A stretch of DNA of 64,000 bases, taken from contig NZ_CP047593.1 in NCBI RefSeq assembly GCF_009905215.1, forward strand, positions 186,001 to 250,000, read 5' to 3'. The position numbers and the translations under genes are program-made. Below the pieces are notes generated by a model. That model saw only the letters and a list, made by a program, of their open reading frames with translations, did not search any database and was not told the origin of the DNA. The DNA comes from Tichowtungia aerotolerans. Its GTDB lineage: Bacteria; Verrucomicrobiota; Kiritimatiellia; Kiritimatiellales; Tichowtungiaceae. This document shows, piece by piece, positions 7,949 through 15,524 of the stretch. Each line of letters starts with the position of its first letter. The first letter of the stretch is position 1.

Positions 7949-10456
7949 TTATTTACTTTTGCTGCACACCACACGCACCGCACGTGTCGCCCCGTCATTT
8001 CCTGTTACCAGAATCGTTGCATACTGCATTCCCCCAGGAAACTTCGCTTCAAGAATATCGACCTCAATTTTCCGGATCTTATCCGAGGTGATCTGCACCG
8101 GATCAACCGGAAGACTCAGCCACGGAACGTCGGTTTTAAACGACAGGCTCATCTCCCCAACCCCGGCATTAGCCGCCGACAGCTCAAAAGACGCGCCCGG
8201 GTTCCCGTCCGACAGCTCGACAGCGGTCAACTGCGGCAAAACCACGGGATGAGCGGCTTTGTGCACCCGGTAGTAAACCGGCTCGTGCGATGACGACAGG
8301 ACCACCGGAGTCTCCGCATCCAGAACCGTTAAAGATTCATCGCCCATCATGCCGTTCACCAGGGCAACCTGCCTCCCTTCAAAGGGCGACTGGAAGGACC
8401 CGATCCCTGCCTGCTCAGTCACCCAGGCCGCCAGCACTTTCTCCTGCGGACGATCAAAAAAATACACACGTTTCGAAGAAGGATAATCCGAAATCCGCTC
8501 AATCAGCCGCGCATCGCAAAATACGGACGCAGTTTTGGCGAATGATCCAATCACCGGCAGCAACCGGGTCTGACGCAGCTTCAAATCGCGCGGCGGAATA
8601 AACAGATTGTGCCCGTTTTTGATGTCATCCGGCGCAAAAATGCAATGAGCCTGAATGTTGAGCTCATCCCTGAGCGCCTGAACAATCACATTCTGACGGG
8701 CCGTCCACGCAGCCTGACGCACCGGAGATGTTGAGGGTGTATACCAGCCGTACTCCGTCAGGAACAGCGGCTGATCCTCAGCACCGTTATCATCCATGGC
8801 CTGGCGAAACTCACGCAGTCTGGGAACCAGATCCGGCTCAGCCGGGAAGCGATGTTCCCAGTTATCCTCGCGAGTCACCTTGCAGTAAGGGTGCCCACTC
8901 ATGGCATCCTGATAATCGCGAGTGGATGACGGGTTGCTCAACCACGTCTCAACCCAGTCCGCCGGCAAGCCCGCGAATGTTCCGCCAATCAGTTTGGCAT
9001 CCGGATTACCTTTCTTGATTCCCTTATACTGAGCCCGCTGAACGTTCTTTGCAACCAGACTGCGCTTCTCCTTATTAAACGGCGGCGGCATCCAAAAAGT
9101 GTTTGGATTATTCGGCTCATTCCAGGCCTGGAACCATGTGATAACCCCTTTCGCTGTCCGGGCCAACTCTTCGTTGTAATCACTCCAGTCATCCAGATAG
9201 CTGTCTTTCGGAGGGGCCGAAGCGCGGCTGTCGTTGGCCCACTTCGGACAGCTGCCGACATTGCAGATCAGCTCAAACCCATTGTCATTCAACAAACGGA
9301 ACCGATCCATATACTCCGGATCCACCTCTCCGCCGCGCTCGCTTTGCGTCCAGGCCCAAAGTCTGCTGAATACCGACCAGCGCACCCCCATCCGGTGCAT
9401 CAAATCAAGATCCGCAGCATCCGGAGTCCCCATATCCCCGTGGCGCCCCCGGCGGTTGGCAGCCCCGTGAGTCCCGAATACCGACTTGGCCACCGCCTCC
9501 TGATCCTGCGGAGCCAGCACGGCAAATTCAAAGCCGTCCGTCATGCTTCCTCCGGAGCAGGACAGAGCGTAGAAGCCGGCTTCGAGGCCGGTCAGATCGA
9601 GCCCAAACGGCTGCCCGCCGTCGACGACCCCGTTCAGCGAGGCCGAGGTGTGCAGGTTGGTGACCGACCAGCGGACCGTCTCTCCGGAGAGTCCGGCGGG
9701 AGACACCGTGATGTCCAGCTGCTCTCCATGAGTCCAGACCGGCTCGGCAGGATCATAACTGAACGCCATGCCCTGCGAGAGCGCAAACCGGGGCGACATG
9801 CGAATGGATTCGATCACCGGAGCGGAATCCGACAGGCCCGCATCACCGGACGTGGATGACAGCACCACAAAAACCTTACTGCCTTTCTCAGGGAGCGGAA
9901 GCTCCGCCGAAAACGTGCCGTCCTCGCCAAAGACGGGAGACACCTTCTTGAAATATTTTTCGTTGTACTTGGTGGGGCCGTCCCAAAAACCGTTTGCCCC
10001 GGCCATAATCAAGTCGGCACCGACTGCGACATAAAAGTCCCCGATGCCGCCGGCCCGCCCCTGAGCGCGTCCGGTTACGGTCATCGTTCCGCCGGTCAGG
10101 CTGTTTTTACCGGGAACCTCAAACTTAAATGCCACATGAGAATCGCCCTGAAGACACAACCCATCGTTCAGGGGATACGCGAACGAATAATGGTGGCTGT
10201 TTTTCGCTCCCCAGATCGCATAGGACTGATAGAGAGTCATCTCGGGAGTCAATCGGAATTCCAGATCCGCCCCAGAGTAAGACAGAGGAATCGCAGCATA
10301 GGGCGTATTGTGAGCCAGATCCGGAGCCCCCAGAGACCGAGGCAACGGCGTAACCCCTTCAAGCAGAACCGGCTTAAGAACTGAAGCCGACACCTCTCCG
10401 GAAAAAAACAATGAGACCGCACTTAAAAGAAAAAATCCACGAGCTAACCTACTCAT
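7949..10456 (-). CDS. Secreted glycoside hydrolase-like protein (clan GH-A fold), 835 aa
   Basis: Second paralogue of the large hydrolase family. The signal peptide is RGFFLLSAVSLFFSGEVSAS. It has a beta-sandwich N-terminal half, then a TIM-barrel-like region with ITWFQAWNEPNN (acid/base candidate E447) and PLFLTEYGWY (nucleophile candidate E568). The spacing of 121 residues equals that in the paralogues. A C-terminal beta domain follows; there is no Fn3 or thrombospondin tail. It heads the run hydrolase - discoidin-like - sulfatase - oxidoreductase - esterase, with gaps of 15, 22, 104 and 42 bp, a probable operon. Two operator-like boxes lie 19-47 bp upstream of the start. Function as an endo- or exo-glycosidase is inferred from the motif pair. 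Confidence 0.88.
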   Translation of the reverse strand: MSRLARGFFLLSAVSLFFSGEVSASVLKPVLLEGVTPLPRSLGAPDLAHNTPYAAIPLSYSGADLEFRLTPEMTLYQSYAIWGAKNSHHYSFAYPLNDGLCLQGDSHVAFKFEVPGKNSLTGGTMTVTGRAQGRAGGIGDFYVAVGADLIMAGANGFWDGPTKYNEKYFKKVSPVFGEDGTFSAELPLPEKGSKVFVVLSSTSGDAGLSDSAPVIESIRMSPRFALSQGMAFSYDPAEPVWTHGEQLDITVSPAGLSGETVRWSVTNLHTSASLNGVVDGGQPFGLDLTGLEAGFYALSCSGGSMTDGFEFAVLAPQDQEAVAKSVFGTHGAANRRGRHGDMGTPDAADLDLMHRMGVRWSVFSRLWAWTQSERGGEVDPEYMDRFRLLNDNGFELICNVGSCPKWANDSRASAPPKDSYLDDWSDYNEELARTAKGVITWFQAWNEPNNPNTFWMPPPFNKEKRSLVAKNVQRAQYKGIKKGNPDAKLIGGTFAGLPADWVETWLSNPSSTRDYQDAMSGHPYCKVTREDNWEHRFPAEPDLVPRLREFRQAMDDNGAEDQPLFLTEYGWYTPSTSPVRQAAWTARQNVIVQALRDELNIQAHCIFAPDDIKNGHNLFIPPRDLKLRQTRLLPVIGSFAKTASVFCDARLIERISDYPSSKRVYFFDRPQEKVLAAWVTEQAGIGSFQSPFEGRQVALVNGMMGDESLTVLDAETPVVLSSSHEPVYYRVHKAAHPVVLPQLTAVELSDGNPGASFELSAANAGVGEMSLSFKTDVPWLSLPVDPVQITSDKIRKIEVDILEAKFPGGMQYATILVTGNDGATRAVRVVCSKSK

Positions 10457-10474
10457 TCAAACGCCCTTTCAGAA

Positions 10475-10503
10475 ACAGTTGCTTTACTTTGCGATACTGT
10501 TGC
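10475..10503 (-). promoter_or_regulatory. Two candidate LacI-family operator boxes upstream of the sulfatase operon
   Basis: The plus strand shows ACAGTTGCTT at 10475-10484 and ACTGTTGCTT at 10496-10505, 21 bp apart and so on the same helical face. The same 8-bp core (GCAACWGT) recurs in other promoters of the locus. A convincing -35/-10 pair could not be assigned here. Confidence 0.45.
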
Positions 10504-10567
10504 TTTTACGAGAGATAACTTCAAGCAGAAAACGTCATTTTAACGCTTCTTACCCGTCCCTCCCTCT

Positions 10568-10602
10568 CAAAAAAAAGCTGCCCAGGAACCCCTGAGCAGC
10601 TT
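10568..10602 (-). terminator. Intrinsic terminator after the PEP-CTERM gene
   Basis: On the minus strand, AAGCTGCTCAGG-GGTT-CCTGGGCAGCTT forms a 12-bp stem with one G-T pair and runs into eight T residues. It sits 20 bp past the stop of the gene at 10623. Confidence 0.85.
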
Positions 10603-10622
10603 CTCAGCAAACAATAACAAGA

Positions 10623-11393
10623 TTATGGTTTACGCCGAAACCGGCGTGTAAAAAAGGCCACAAGCCCCCCGATTCCCAGCAATCCAGCCGTGACCGGCTC
10701 CGGAACAACATAAGTTTCGTCCCGGACTTCCAGATTATCAAGATACAGCGACTCAACATTCGGATTAATCGTGGAGAATTTAAAGCCGGTCAGGGCGACA
10801 TCCCGCCCTGTGGCCGCAGCGATCTGTCCGGCAATGATACGGGATCCGTCCACCCAGATATCCATGTGGTTATGATCCAGACTGACCCCTTTATAATTCA
10901 CAACAGAGCCGGTATTGTTCATGACGATATCAACATGATAATCGCCATCGAGCCCAACACTCTGCCCTTCAATTTTTCCGGCCGAAAACTCAATGTCGTG
11001 AGCAAGATCGGAACTAGAAAGAAAGGCACCTCTCCCAATTCCCAGTGAAACATCACCCGCCTGACCGGAAACGGTCGGCTGGTAATAATCAAAACTAAGC
11101 GTCAGCAAGGTTGAAGAAAACAGCTCTGCCGACCGGATCCAAAGACCGGAACTGGCGTCATTGTCAATTATCGCCAGATACTGGTTGGACTCCCCGAAAA
11201 ATGTATCATTCGACACATTGAGAGTCGTCGTTCCGGCATTGTTGTTCCCCGTCCATATCGAACCCGACGGCTCCGCCCCAACCGTATCGCTATCGCTGTC
11301 GAAGTTGTCAGACAGAATAATTGAGGCCTGAACGGAACTGCTCAAAACAACGGCAGCAGTCCAGATCAAACACCTATACTTTATTTTGATCAT
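10623..11393 (-). CDS. PEP-CTERM sorting-domain protein, LamG-like
   Basis: Exported 256-aa protein. It has an N-terminal signal peptide (LIWTAAVVLSSSVQAS) and a beta-sandwich body with a concanavalin/LamG-like feel (FDSDSD, LTLSFDYYQP, LDNLEVRD). At the C-terminus is a textbook PEP-CTERM signal: VPEPVTAGLLGIGGL, a hydrophobic helix and the basic tail RRFRRKP. Family knowledge says this tail is cut by an exosortase, with delivery to the surface or exopolysaccharide. No exosortase gene is in the window. AAGGAAATAACA precedes the ATG, and a strong terminator follows. Its own transcription signal is unclear; a hairpin separates it from the gene upstream. Placement in the glycan locus suggests a surface polysaccharide-binding role. 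Confidence 0.85.
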   Translation of the reverse strand: MIKIKYRCLIWTAAVVLSSSVQASIILSDNFDSDSDTVGAEPSGSIWTGNNNAGTTTLNVSNDTFFGESNQYLAIIDNDASSGLWIRSAELFSSTLLTLSFDYYQPTVSGQAGDVSLGIGRGAFLSSSDLAHDIEFSAGKIEGQSVGLDGDYHVDIVMNNTGSVVNYKGVSLDHNHMDIWVDGSRIIAGQIAAATGRDVALTGFKFSTINPNVESLYLDNLEVRDETYVVPEPVTAGLLGIGGLVAFFTRRFRRKP

Positions 11394-11482
11394 TGTTATT
11401 TCCTTTCTTTTTATAAGACAGCAGGCAGTCCCGCCATCGATTTAAATCAGCCCTTTGCAGCAATAAACTCGAAAATTTTCGA

Positions 11483-11515
11483 ACCATTCACACGAACAAA
11501 GTTCATGTGAATGGT
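11483..11515 (-). terminator. Long hairpin between the discoidin-like and PEP-CTERM genes
   Basis: ACCATTCACACGAAC and GTTCATGTGAATGGT form a 15-bp stem with one wobble pair and an AAA loop, starting 11 bp past the upstream gene's stop. Beyond it on the minus strand is the short palindrome TCGAAAATTTTCGA instead of a plain T-run. Termination or mRNA 3'-end protection is the likely role. Confidence 0.6.
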
Positions 11516-11525
11516 ATTATCCCTG

Positions 11526-12470
11526 CTATTCCACCATTAAAGTAACAAACCTCGATTTCTCATCCGTAATAGGAATTCGGTTAGTAACCATCTCAAAATC
11601 ACCAGAAGCTTCTGAAACACCGAGAACCGAATAAGCTGATGTATCGTTCGTAAAAGCTGCACTCACCAAATCAGTAGAGATTCCTAAAGAATAAGAAAGT
11701 CCCCGCGGAAGCCAATCAACACGCCGACGATAGCAATACTCCGCCTCACCACCGCTAATCTGCAACGTAGGCCTGATTGCAGCGGCATCGTTTTCACTCG
11801 GGTTTCCACCGAGGGCAAACTCAATCAGATTCTTCAATCCATCATTGTCAGGGTCGTCATCCTTCTCCCGCCCATCCACAGGCAGATAACCGGCATAATC
11901 ATCAATCCAATCACTAAACTGCTTCCGGGCATACACCTCAAACTCACAGATGGATACCATTGTCGATGTATCAGGGTTGCTATCTGTTTCGAACCACACC
12001 TTAAGATAACGGCCAGCAGCACCCTCCAACGGCACGTCAATGATGGTACTGGAGGCTCCGGATTTTACCGGTTCAATATAACCCACCTGAACCAGGCTCG
12101 ACACATCATCCCCGGCAAACAAAGTAACGCGATCTAGCACATGACCGGAAAGGTTGGAAAACATCCAGACAATTCGCGCCAATTCAGGATAAGCAGTCTC
12201 CTGAAAATCAAACAGCAGGTACCGCCCTCTATACGGACCAGCTTTCCACGTCCACGGAATAATCTTAACTGCATTTCCGTCCGACCGAACTCCGTCAGTC
12301 AATTTAACGCAAGTCGGATCATCATCATGAGTCATAAGCACCCCATCCTGATCGAGATAGGTGTAGGAGCTCAAACCATTCCGCGCAATGTTGATCAGAT
12401 CACTCTGCGCAGACACACTCCCGGCAAAAACATTTACCAACAAGACCACAGCCCAAACGTAACTTTTCAT
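11526..12470 (-). CDS. Secreted F5/8 type C-like protein with calcium-binding-type linker
   Basis: A 314-aa exported protein. The start at 12470 has AAAGGAGAATGAG directly upstream and a signal peptide (YVWAVVLLVNVFAGSVSAQ). Residues roughly 25-190 repeat the discoidin-like module of the 182-aa protein at 7385-7933 (NIARNGLSSYTYLDQDGV, ARIVWMFSNLSGHVLDRVTLF). A stretch DDDPDNDGLKNLIEFALGGNP follows, resembling thrombospondin type 3/dockerin-like calcium loops, then a small beta domain. The TSP3-like piece resembles that at the end of the hydrolase at 15525-19055. It probably binds glycan at or outside the cell surface; no catalytic motif is recognised. Confidence 0.78.
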   Translation of the reverse strand: MKSYVWAVVLLVNVFAGSVSAQSDLINIARNGLSSYTYLDQDGVLMTHDDDPTCVKLTDGVRSDGNAVKIIPWTWKAGPYRGRYLLFDFQETAYPELARIVWMFSNLSGHVLDRVTLFAGDDVSSLVQVGYIEPVKSGASSTIIDVPLEGAAGRYLKVWFETDSNPDTSTMVSICEFEVYARKQFSDWIDDYAGYLPVDGREKDDDPDNDGLKNLIEFALGGNPSENDAAAIRPTLQISGGEAEYCYRRRVDWLPRGLSYSLGISTDLVSAAFTNDTSAYSVLGVSEASGDFEMVTNRIPITDEKSRFVTLMVE

Positions 12471-12585
12471 CTCATTCTCCTTTTGTTTATTGACCGCACA
12501 CCGCATGCGGTGCGCATAACCTCCTTACCTCCTGCAACCAAAAAGATCCCCCAACAAGCCCGGAAAAATTCGATATCTGTTTCTT

Positions 12586-12613
12586 AATATAACGCAACTG
12601 TGTCTCAAATCAA
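12586..12613 (-). promoter_or_regulatory. Promoter with operator box in the spacer
   Basis: On the minus strand TTGATT and TATATT are 16 bp apart, and the spacer TGAGACACAGTTGCGT carries the recurring ACAGTTGC box just before the -10. The layout matches the promoter of the hydrolase gene starting at 19055. It would drive the secreted protein starting at 12470. Confidence 0.6.
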
Positions 12614-12956
12614 TGCTTTTGTTCTCCTTTTTAGCAAAAAAGTACGGCACATAAAAAAAGCGCACACGAAAACAGCAACCCCGCCGCCACAGAGCAAGAA
12701 CACAAAGAGACTGCCCCAACAAAACGACAAAAAAATACCGTGTCCACATAAGAACACGGCATTAAAAAACCTACAGAACAGAAACCAGAGCCACAATACT
12801 CCTCTAAAGAGGCGGGCAGGCTCTATAAAAAACCACTCAAAAAATCTCCCAGTCACATACGTAGATAAAACAAAGACCGTACACCGCAAGCCTGTCCTAA
12901 AACGACTGCGACGCAAACACATTCAATCCAAGCAGCAGAATCAAGATAAAACAAAA
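12614..12956. other. Intergenic stretch without a supported gene
   Basis: This gap downstream of the regulator gene is strongly A- and C-rich on the plus strand, giving T/G-rich hydrophobic but implausible translations on the other strand. A minor hairpin CCTC-TAAA-GAGG is present near 12803. I see no terminator with a T-run and no convincing coding signal. Confidence 0.4.
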
Positions 12957-13991
12957 CTACCCGCCATTTAAGGCCGCGGGACCGCAACTGCTGCGCCAAA
13001 TGACTTTTGTGGAAACTTCAATCTGCACCGGTTCATTGAACTGTTCCCCTTCGATCTGACGTCGAAGCAGAGCCGCTGCCTTCTCCAATGAAAGGCTCAA
13101 ATTCAAATCAACACTGGTAAGCGGCGGGTCGGACTCGATCGCTAAGTTTGAATTATCGTGACTCACCACGCTCATATCAGCCGGAACATCAATGCCGCCG
13201 CGCCCAAGCGCAATCAATCCCCCAACAGCCAATTGATCCGTCCCAAAGAAAACGGTTGTCGGACGATTAGAGCAAGCCAGAATCTGCCGAACAGCAGTCT
13301 GCCCCGCATGAATCGTTGAATGAGGAACTTTAATCAGCATACGGGGATCAAACGGCAACCCCAACTCTTCCACCGCAGCGAGAAATCCATCCACACGTCG
13401 CTGCACCGTCGGATACTTGGTAGGCGGAGTAATATACGCAAAATGCTGATGCCCCACCTCGGCCAGCTTTTTCACCGCATCACCGGTGGATGTTCCCACA
13501 TCAGGAATAACACAGGGAAAGCCGGTTCGAGAAGCGAGCCCGTCCAGAACCACAATCGGTATTCCGGTCTGCCTCAACGCCTTGCAGGTCTCCTCGTGCG
13601 GATACCCAACCACAATTAAACCATCCACCCGGCTTTCCACAACGAGCTGAGGCAGCGGAGCATCCGGAGAGCGCAGCATCAACTCCGTGTGCACATGCCA
13701 GTCAAAACCGGAAATCACCCGAATGGCTTCAAAAACCAGATTATAATGATAAGCATCATCCGGAGAGGTCGCCTGATCCGTCATAACGAGAATCCCAACC
13801 GCATCGGTCCGGTTTCTCCGAAAAGGCCGCGGGCGATAGCCCATATCTTCGGCAAATGACTGAATCTCCTTCGCCCGAGCAGGACTGACTCCGCCCCGCC
13901 CCGCCAAGGCACGGGAAACCGTGCTCGGGGAAAGCCCCATTTCACGAGCGATCTCGCGCAGCGTAACCTCTTTATTATCAATATTATCCAT
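12957..13991 (-). CDS. LacI-family transcriptional regulator
   Basis: A 344-aa repressor-type regulator. The N-terminal helix-turn-helix VTLREIAREMGLSPSTVSRA and the hinge-helix region (VSPARAKEIQSFAEDMGYRP) are canonical. A periplasmic-binding-protein-like sensor domain follows (VGILVMTDQ, DGLIVVGYP, TTVFFGTDQLAVGG, VVSHDN). AGGGGGCATGCA precedes the ATG. It lies in the middle of the glycan locus, 94 bp downstream of the GH4 gene, and has two copies of the recurring GCAACA/TGTTGC box in its own upstream region, which fits autoregulation. The inducer is probably an oligosaccharide or monosaccharide from the target glycan, by inference. It is the only DNA-binding regulator seen in the first 26 kb. 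Confidence 0.95.
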   Translation of the reverse strand: MDNIDNKEVTLREIAREMGLSPSTVSRALAGRGGVSPARAKEIQSFAEDMGYRPRPFRRNRTDAVGILVMTDQATSPDDAYHYNLVFEAIRVISGFDWHVHTELMLRSPDAPLPQLVVESRVDGLIVVGYPHEETCKALRQTGIPIVVLDGLASRTGFPCVIPDVGTSTGDAVKKLAEVGHQHFAYITPPTKYPTVQRRVDGFLAAVEELGLPFDPRMLIKVPHSTIHAGQTAVRQILACSNRPTTVFFGTDQLAVGGLIALGRGGIDVPADMSVVSHDNSNLAIESDPPLTSVDLNLSLSLEKAAALLRRQIEGEQFNEPVQIEVSTKVIWRSSCGPAALNGG

Positions 13992-14021
13992 TGCATGCCC
14001 CCTAAAAACAAAAAGAGGGTT

Positions 14022-14059
14022 TCACGCAACACTACCAGCCGTCAAGACAATGTTGCGTC
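14022..14059 (-). promoter_or_regulatory. Candidate operator pair upstream of the LacI-type gene
   Basis: TTCACGCAACACT near 14022-14034 and AATGTTGCGTC at 14049-14059 are oppositely oriented copies of a CGCAACA half-box, about 25 bp apart centre to centre, 30-70 bp before the start codon. TTGAC occurs twice nearby on the minus strand as possible -35 elements. Confidence 0.45.
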
Positions 14060-14085
14060 AAAGCTACGCAAAAAACCGCCCTTCC

Positions 14086-15417
14086 TTATTTGTAAACAGG
14101 GAGCCAATCAGCGTGCGCAGCAAACAACGCATCACACATTTCCCGAATCTGATCGAGGTCGAGCTCCGCACGCGTATGCGGATCCATCATAGCCGCATGG
14201 TAAACCGCTTCGCGACTTCGCGTCGCCGCAGCCTCCACCGCCAATTGATGCACATTGATATGAGTCTGGTTCAATGCCGCCAGCTGGGAAGGAATCCTTC
14301 CGACATACACTCCCTGCACGCCATTCCGGTTGACGATGCAAGGCACCTCAACACAGGCATCTGCGGGCAGATTGGAAATCAGGCCGTTGTTCATCACATT
14401 GCCGCCGATCTCAAAAGGACTATCGGTCACAACCGCATTCATCATGCCCGCGGCATACTCGCGCGAACGACTGTGCTCAAGTTCCGGAGCTTTCAGCAGA
14501 CGCTCCCGCGTCTCCTTCCATTCCTGAATCTGCTTCTCGCACCGACGTGGATACTCATCCAGCGGAATCTTAAACCGGTCAATCAGCTCCGGACGAGACT
14601 CCTTAATAAAGTAAGGATGATACTCTGCCGAATGTTCGGAAGACTCCGTAGTATAGAACCCGAACTGCTTCATCATCTCAAACCGAACCAGATCACCATG
14701 ATCCTTCCCTTTGGCGATAAATTCCACATTGCGAGCCTCTGCGCGCCTGCGGATCTCGGGGTACAGATCCTTGCCGGAGTGCGAAATATCCAGCAGCCAG
14801 GCCATATGATTGATCCCCGCGATGCTCCACTTGGCCCCCTTGATATACTCCGTCATCTTCAGGTGCTCGAGAAGCTCCGGCACACAAACCTGAACAGAGT
14901 GGCACAACCCGACCGTTTTGACGCCCGTATGCTTCAGCATATACCCCGTCAAAATGGACATGGGATTCGTGTAGTTGAAGAACCACGCATCGGGACAAAC
15001 CTCCTCCATATCCCGGGCAAAATCGTCCAGCACCGGAATCGTACGAAGCGCCCGGAAGATCCCCCCAATGCCGATGGTATCCCCAATCGTCTGCCTCAAC
15101 CCAAACCGGTTTGGAATTTCAAAATCCGTAACCGTGCACGGCCGGTACCCCCCCACCTGAATCGCATCAATAACAAAAATTGCTCCGCGCAGCGCATCTT
15201 TTCGCTGCTCCTCTCCGAAATACGCCGAGACAGTCGCGCGCCCTTCATTGATACTCTGATTCAAAGAGTCGACTATCTGCCTGGAATCCTCCAGCCGCTG
15301 CTGATCGATATCATACAGCGCCACTTCCACATCGCGCAACGACTCCGTCAGGAACACATCGCCCATAATATTTTTTACGAAAATCGTGCTGCCGGCACCC
15401 ATAAATGTAATCTTCAT
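14086..15417 (-). CDS. Glycoside hydrolase family 4 (alpha-galactosidase/galacturonidase-like)
   Basis: Cytoplasmic NAD- and Mn-dependent glycosidase of 443 aa. The N-terminal Rossmann segment is KITFMGAGST. The GH4 signature appears as FNYTNPMSILTGYM and GLCHSVQ, with the conserved Cys-His that bind the metal, and AGINHMAWL follows. These features are closest to MelA/alpha-galacturonidase-type members, but the sugar cannot be settled from sequence alone. GAGGATAGAGCG precedes the ATG. The gene is preceded by the best operator palindrome of the locus and followed by the LacI-type gene. It would hydrolyse imported oligosaccharides by the oxidation-elimination mechanism typical of GH4. Confidence 0.93.
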   Translation of the reverse strand: MKITFMGAGSTIFVKNIMGDVFLTESLRDVEVALYDIDQQRLEDSRQIVDSLNQSINEGRATVSAYFGEEQRKDALRGAIFVIDAIQVGGYRPCTVTDFEIPNRFGLRQTIGDTIGIGGIFRALRTIPVLDDFARDMEEVCPDAWFFNYTNPMSILTGYMLKHTGVKTVGLCHSVQVCVPELLEHLKMTEYIKGAKWSIAGINHMAWLLDISHSGKDLYPEIRRRAEARNVEFIAKGKDHGDLVRFEMMKQFGFYTTESSEHSAEYHPYFIKESRPELIDRFKIPLDEYPRRCEKQIQEWKETRERLLKAPELEHSRSREYAAGMMNAVVTDSPFEIGGNVMNNGLISNLPADACVEVPCIVNRNGVQGVYVGRIPSQLAALNQTHINVHQLAVEAAATRSREAVYHAAMMDPHTRAELDLDQIREMCDALFAAHADWLPVYK

Positions 15418-15484
15418 CGCTCTATCCTCACCCTTCTGCTAAAAATTCAAAATCACAAAAAAGAACACATGCACACTAAACAGA

Positions 15485-15523
15485 ACTGTTGCGTAAAACA
15501 ACGCATTTTGTCTCTAATATCAA
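15485..15523 (-). promoter_or_regulatory. Promoter/operator of the GH4 gene
   Basis: On the minus strand TTGATA is followed after 17 bp by TGTTTT. The spacer TTAGAGACAAAATGCGT resembles that upstream of 12470. The plus strand shows ACTGTTGCGT at 15485-15494, and the inverted repeat TGCGT-N6-ACGCA at 15490-15505 covers the -10. This is the clearest palindromic form of the recurring box. Confidence 0.6.
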
Positions 15524-15524
15524 A

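Noticed and set aside
12605-12922. A hydrophobic 105-codon minus-strand frame downstream of the LacI-type gene.
   Set aside because: The hydrophobicity comes from T/G-rich composition. There is no ribosome site, and stretches such as FLCGHGIFLSFCWG are not typical of real small membrane proteins.
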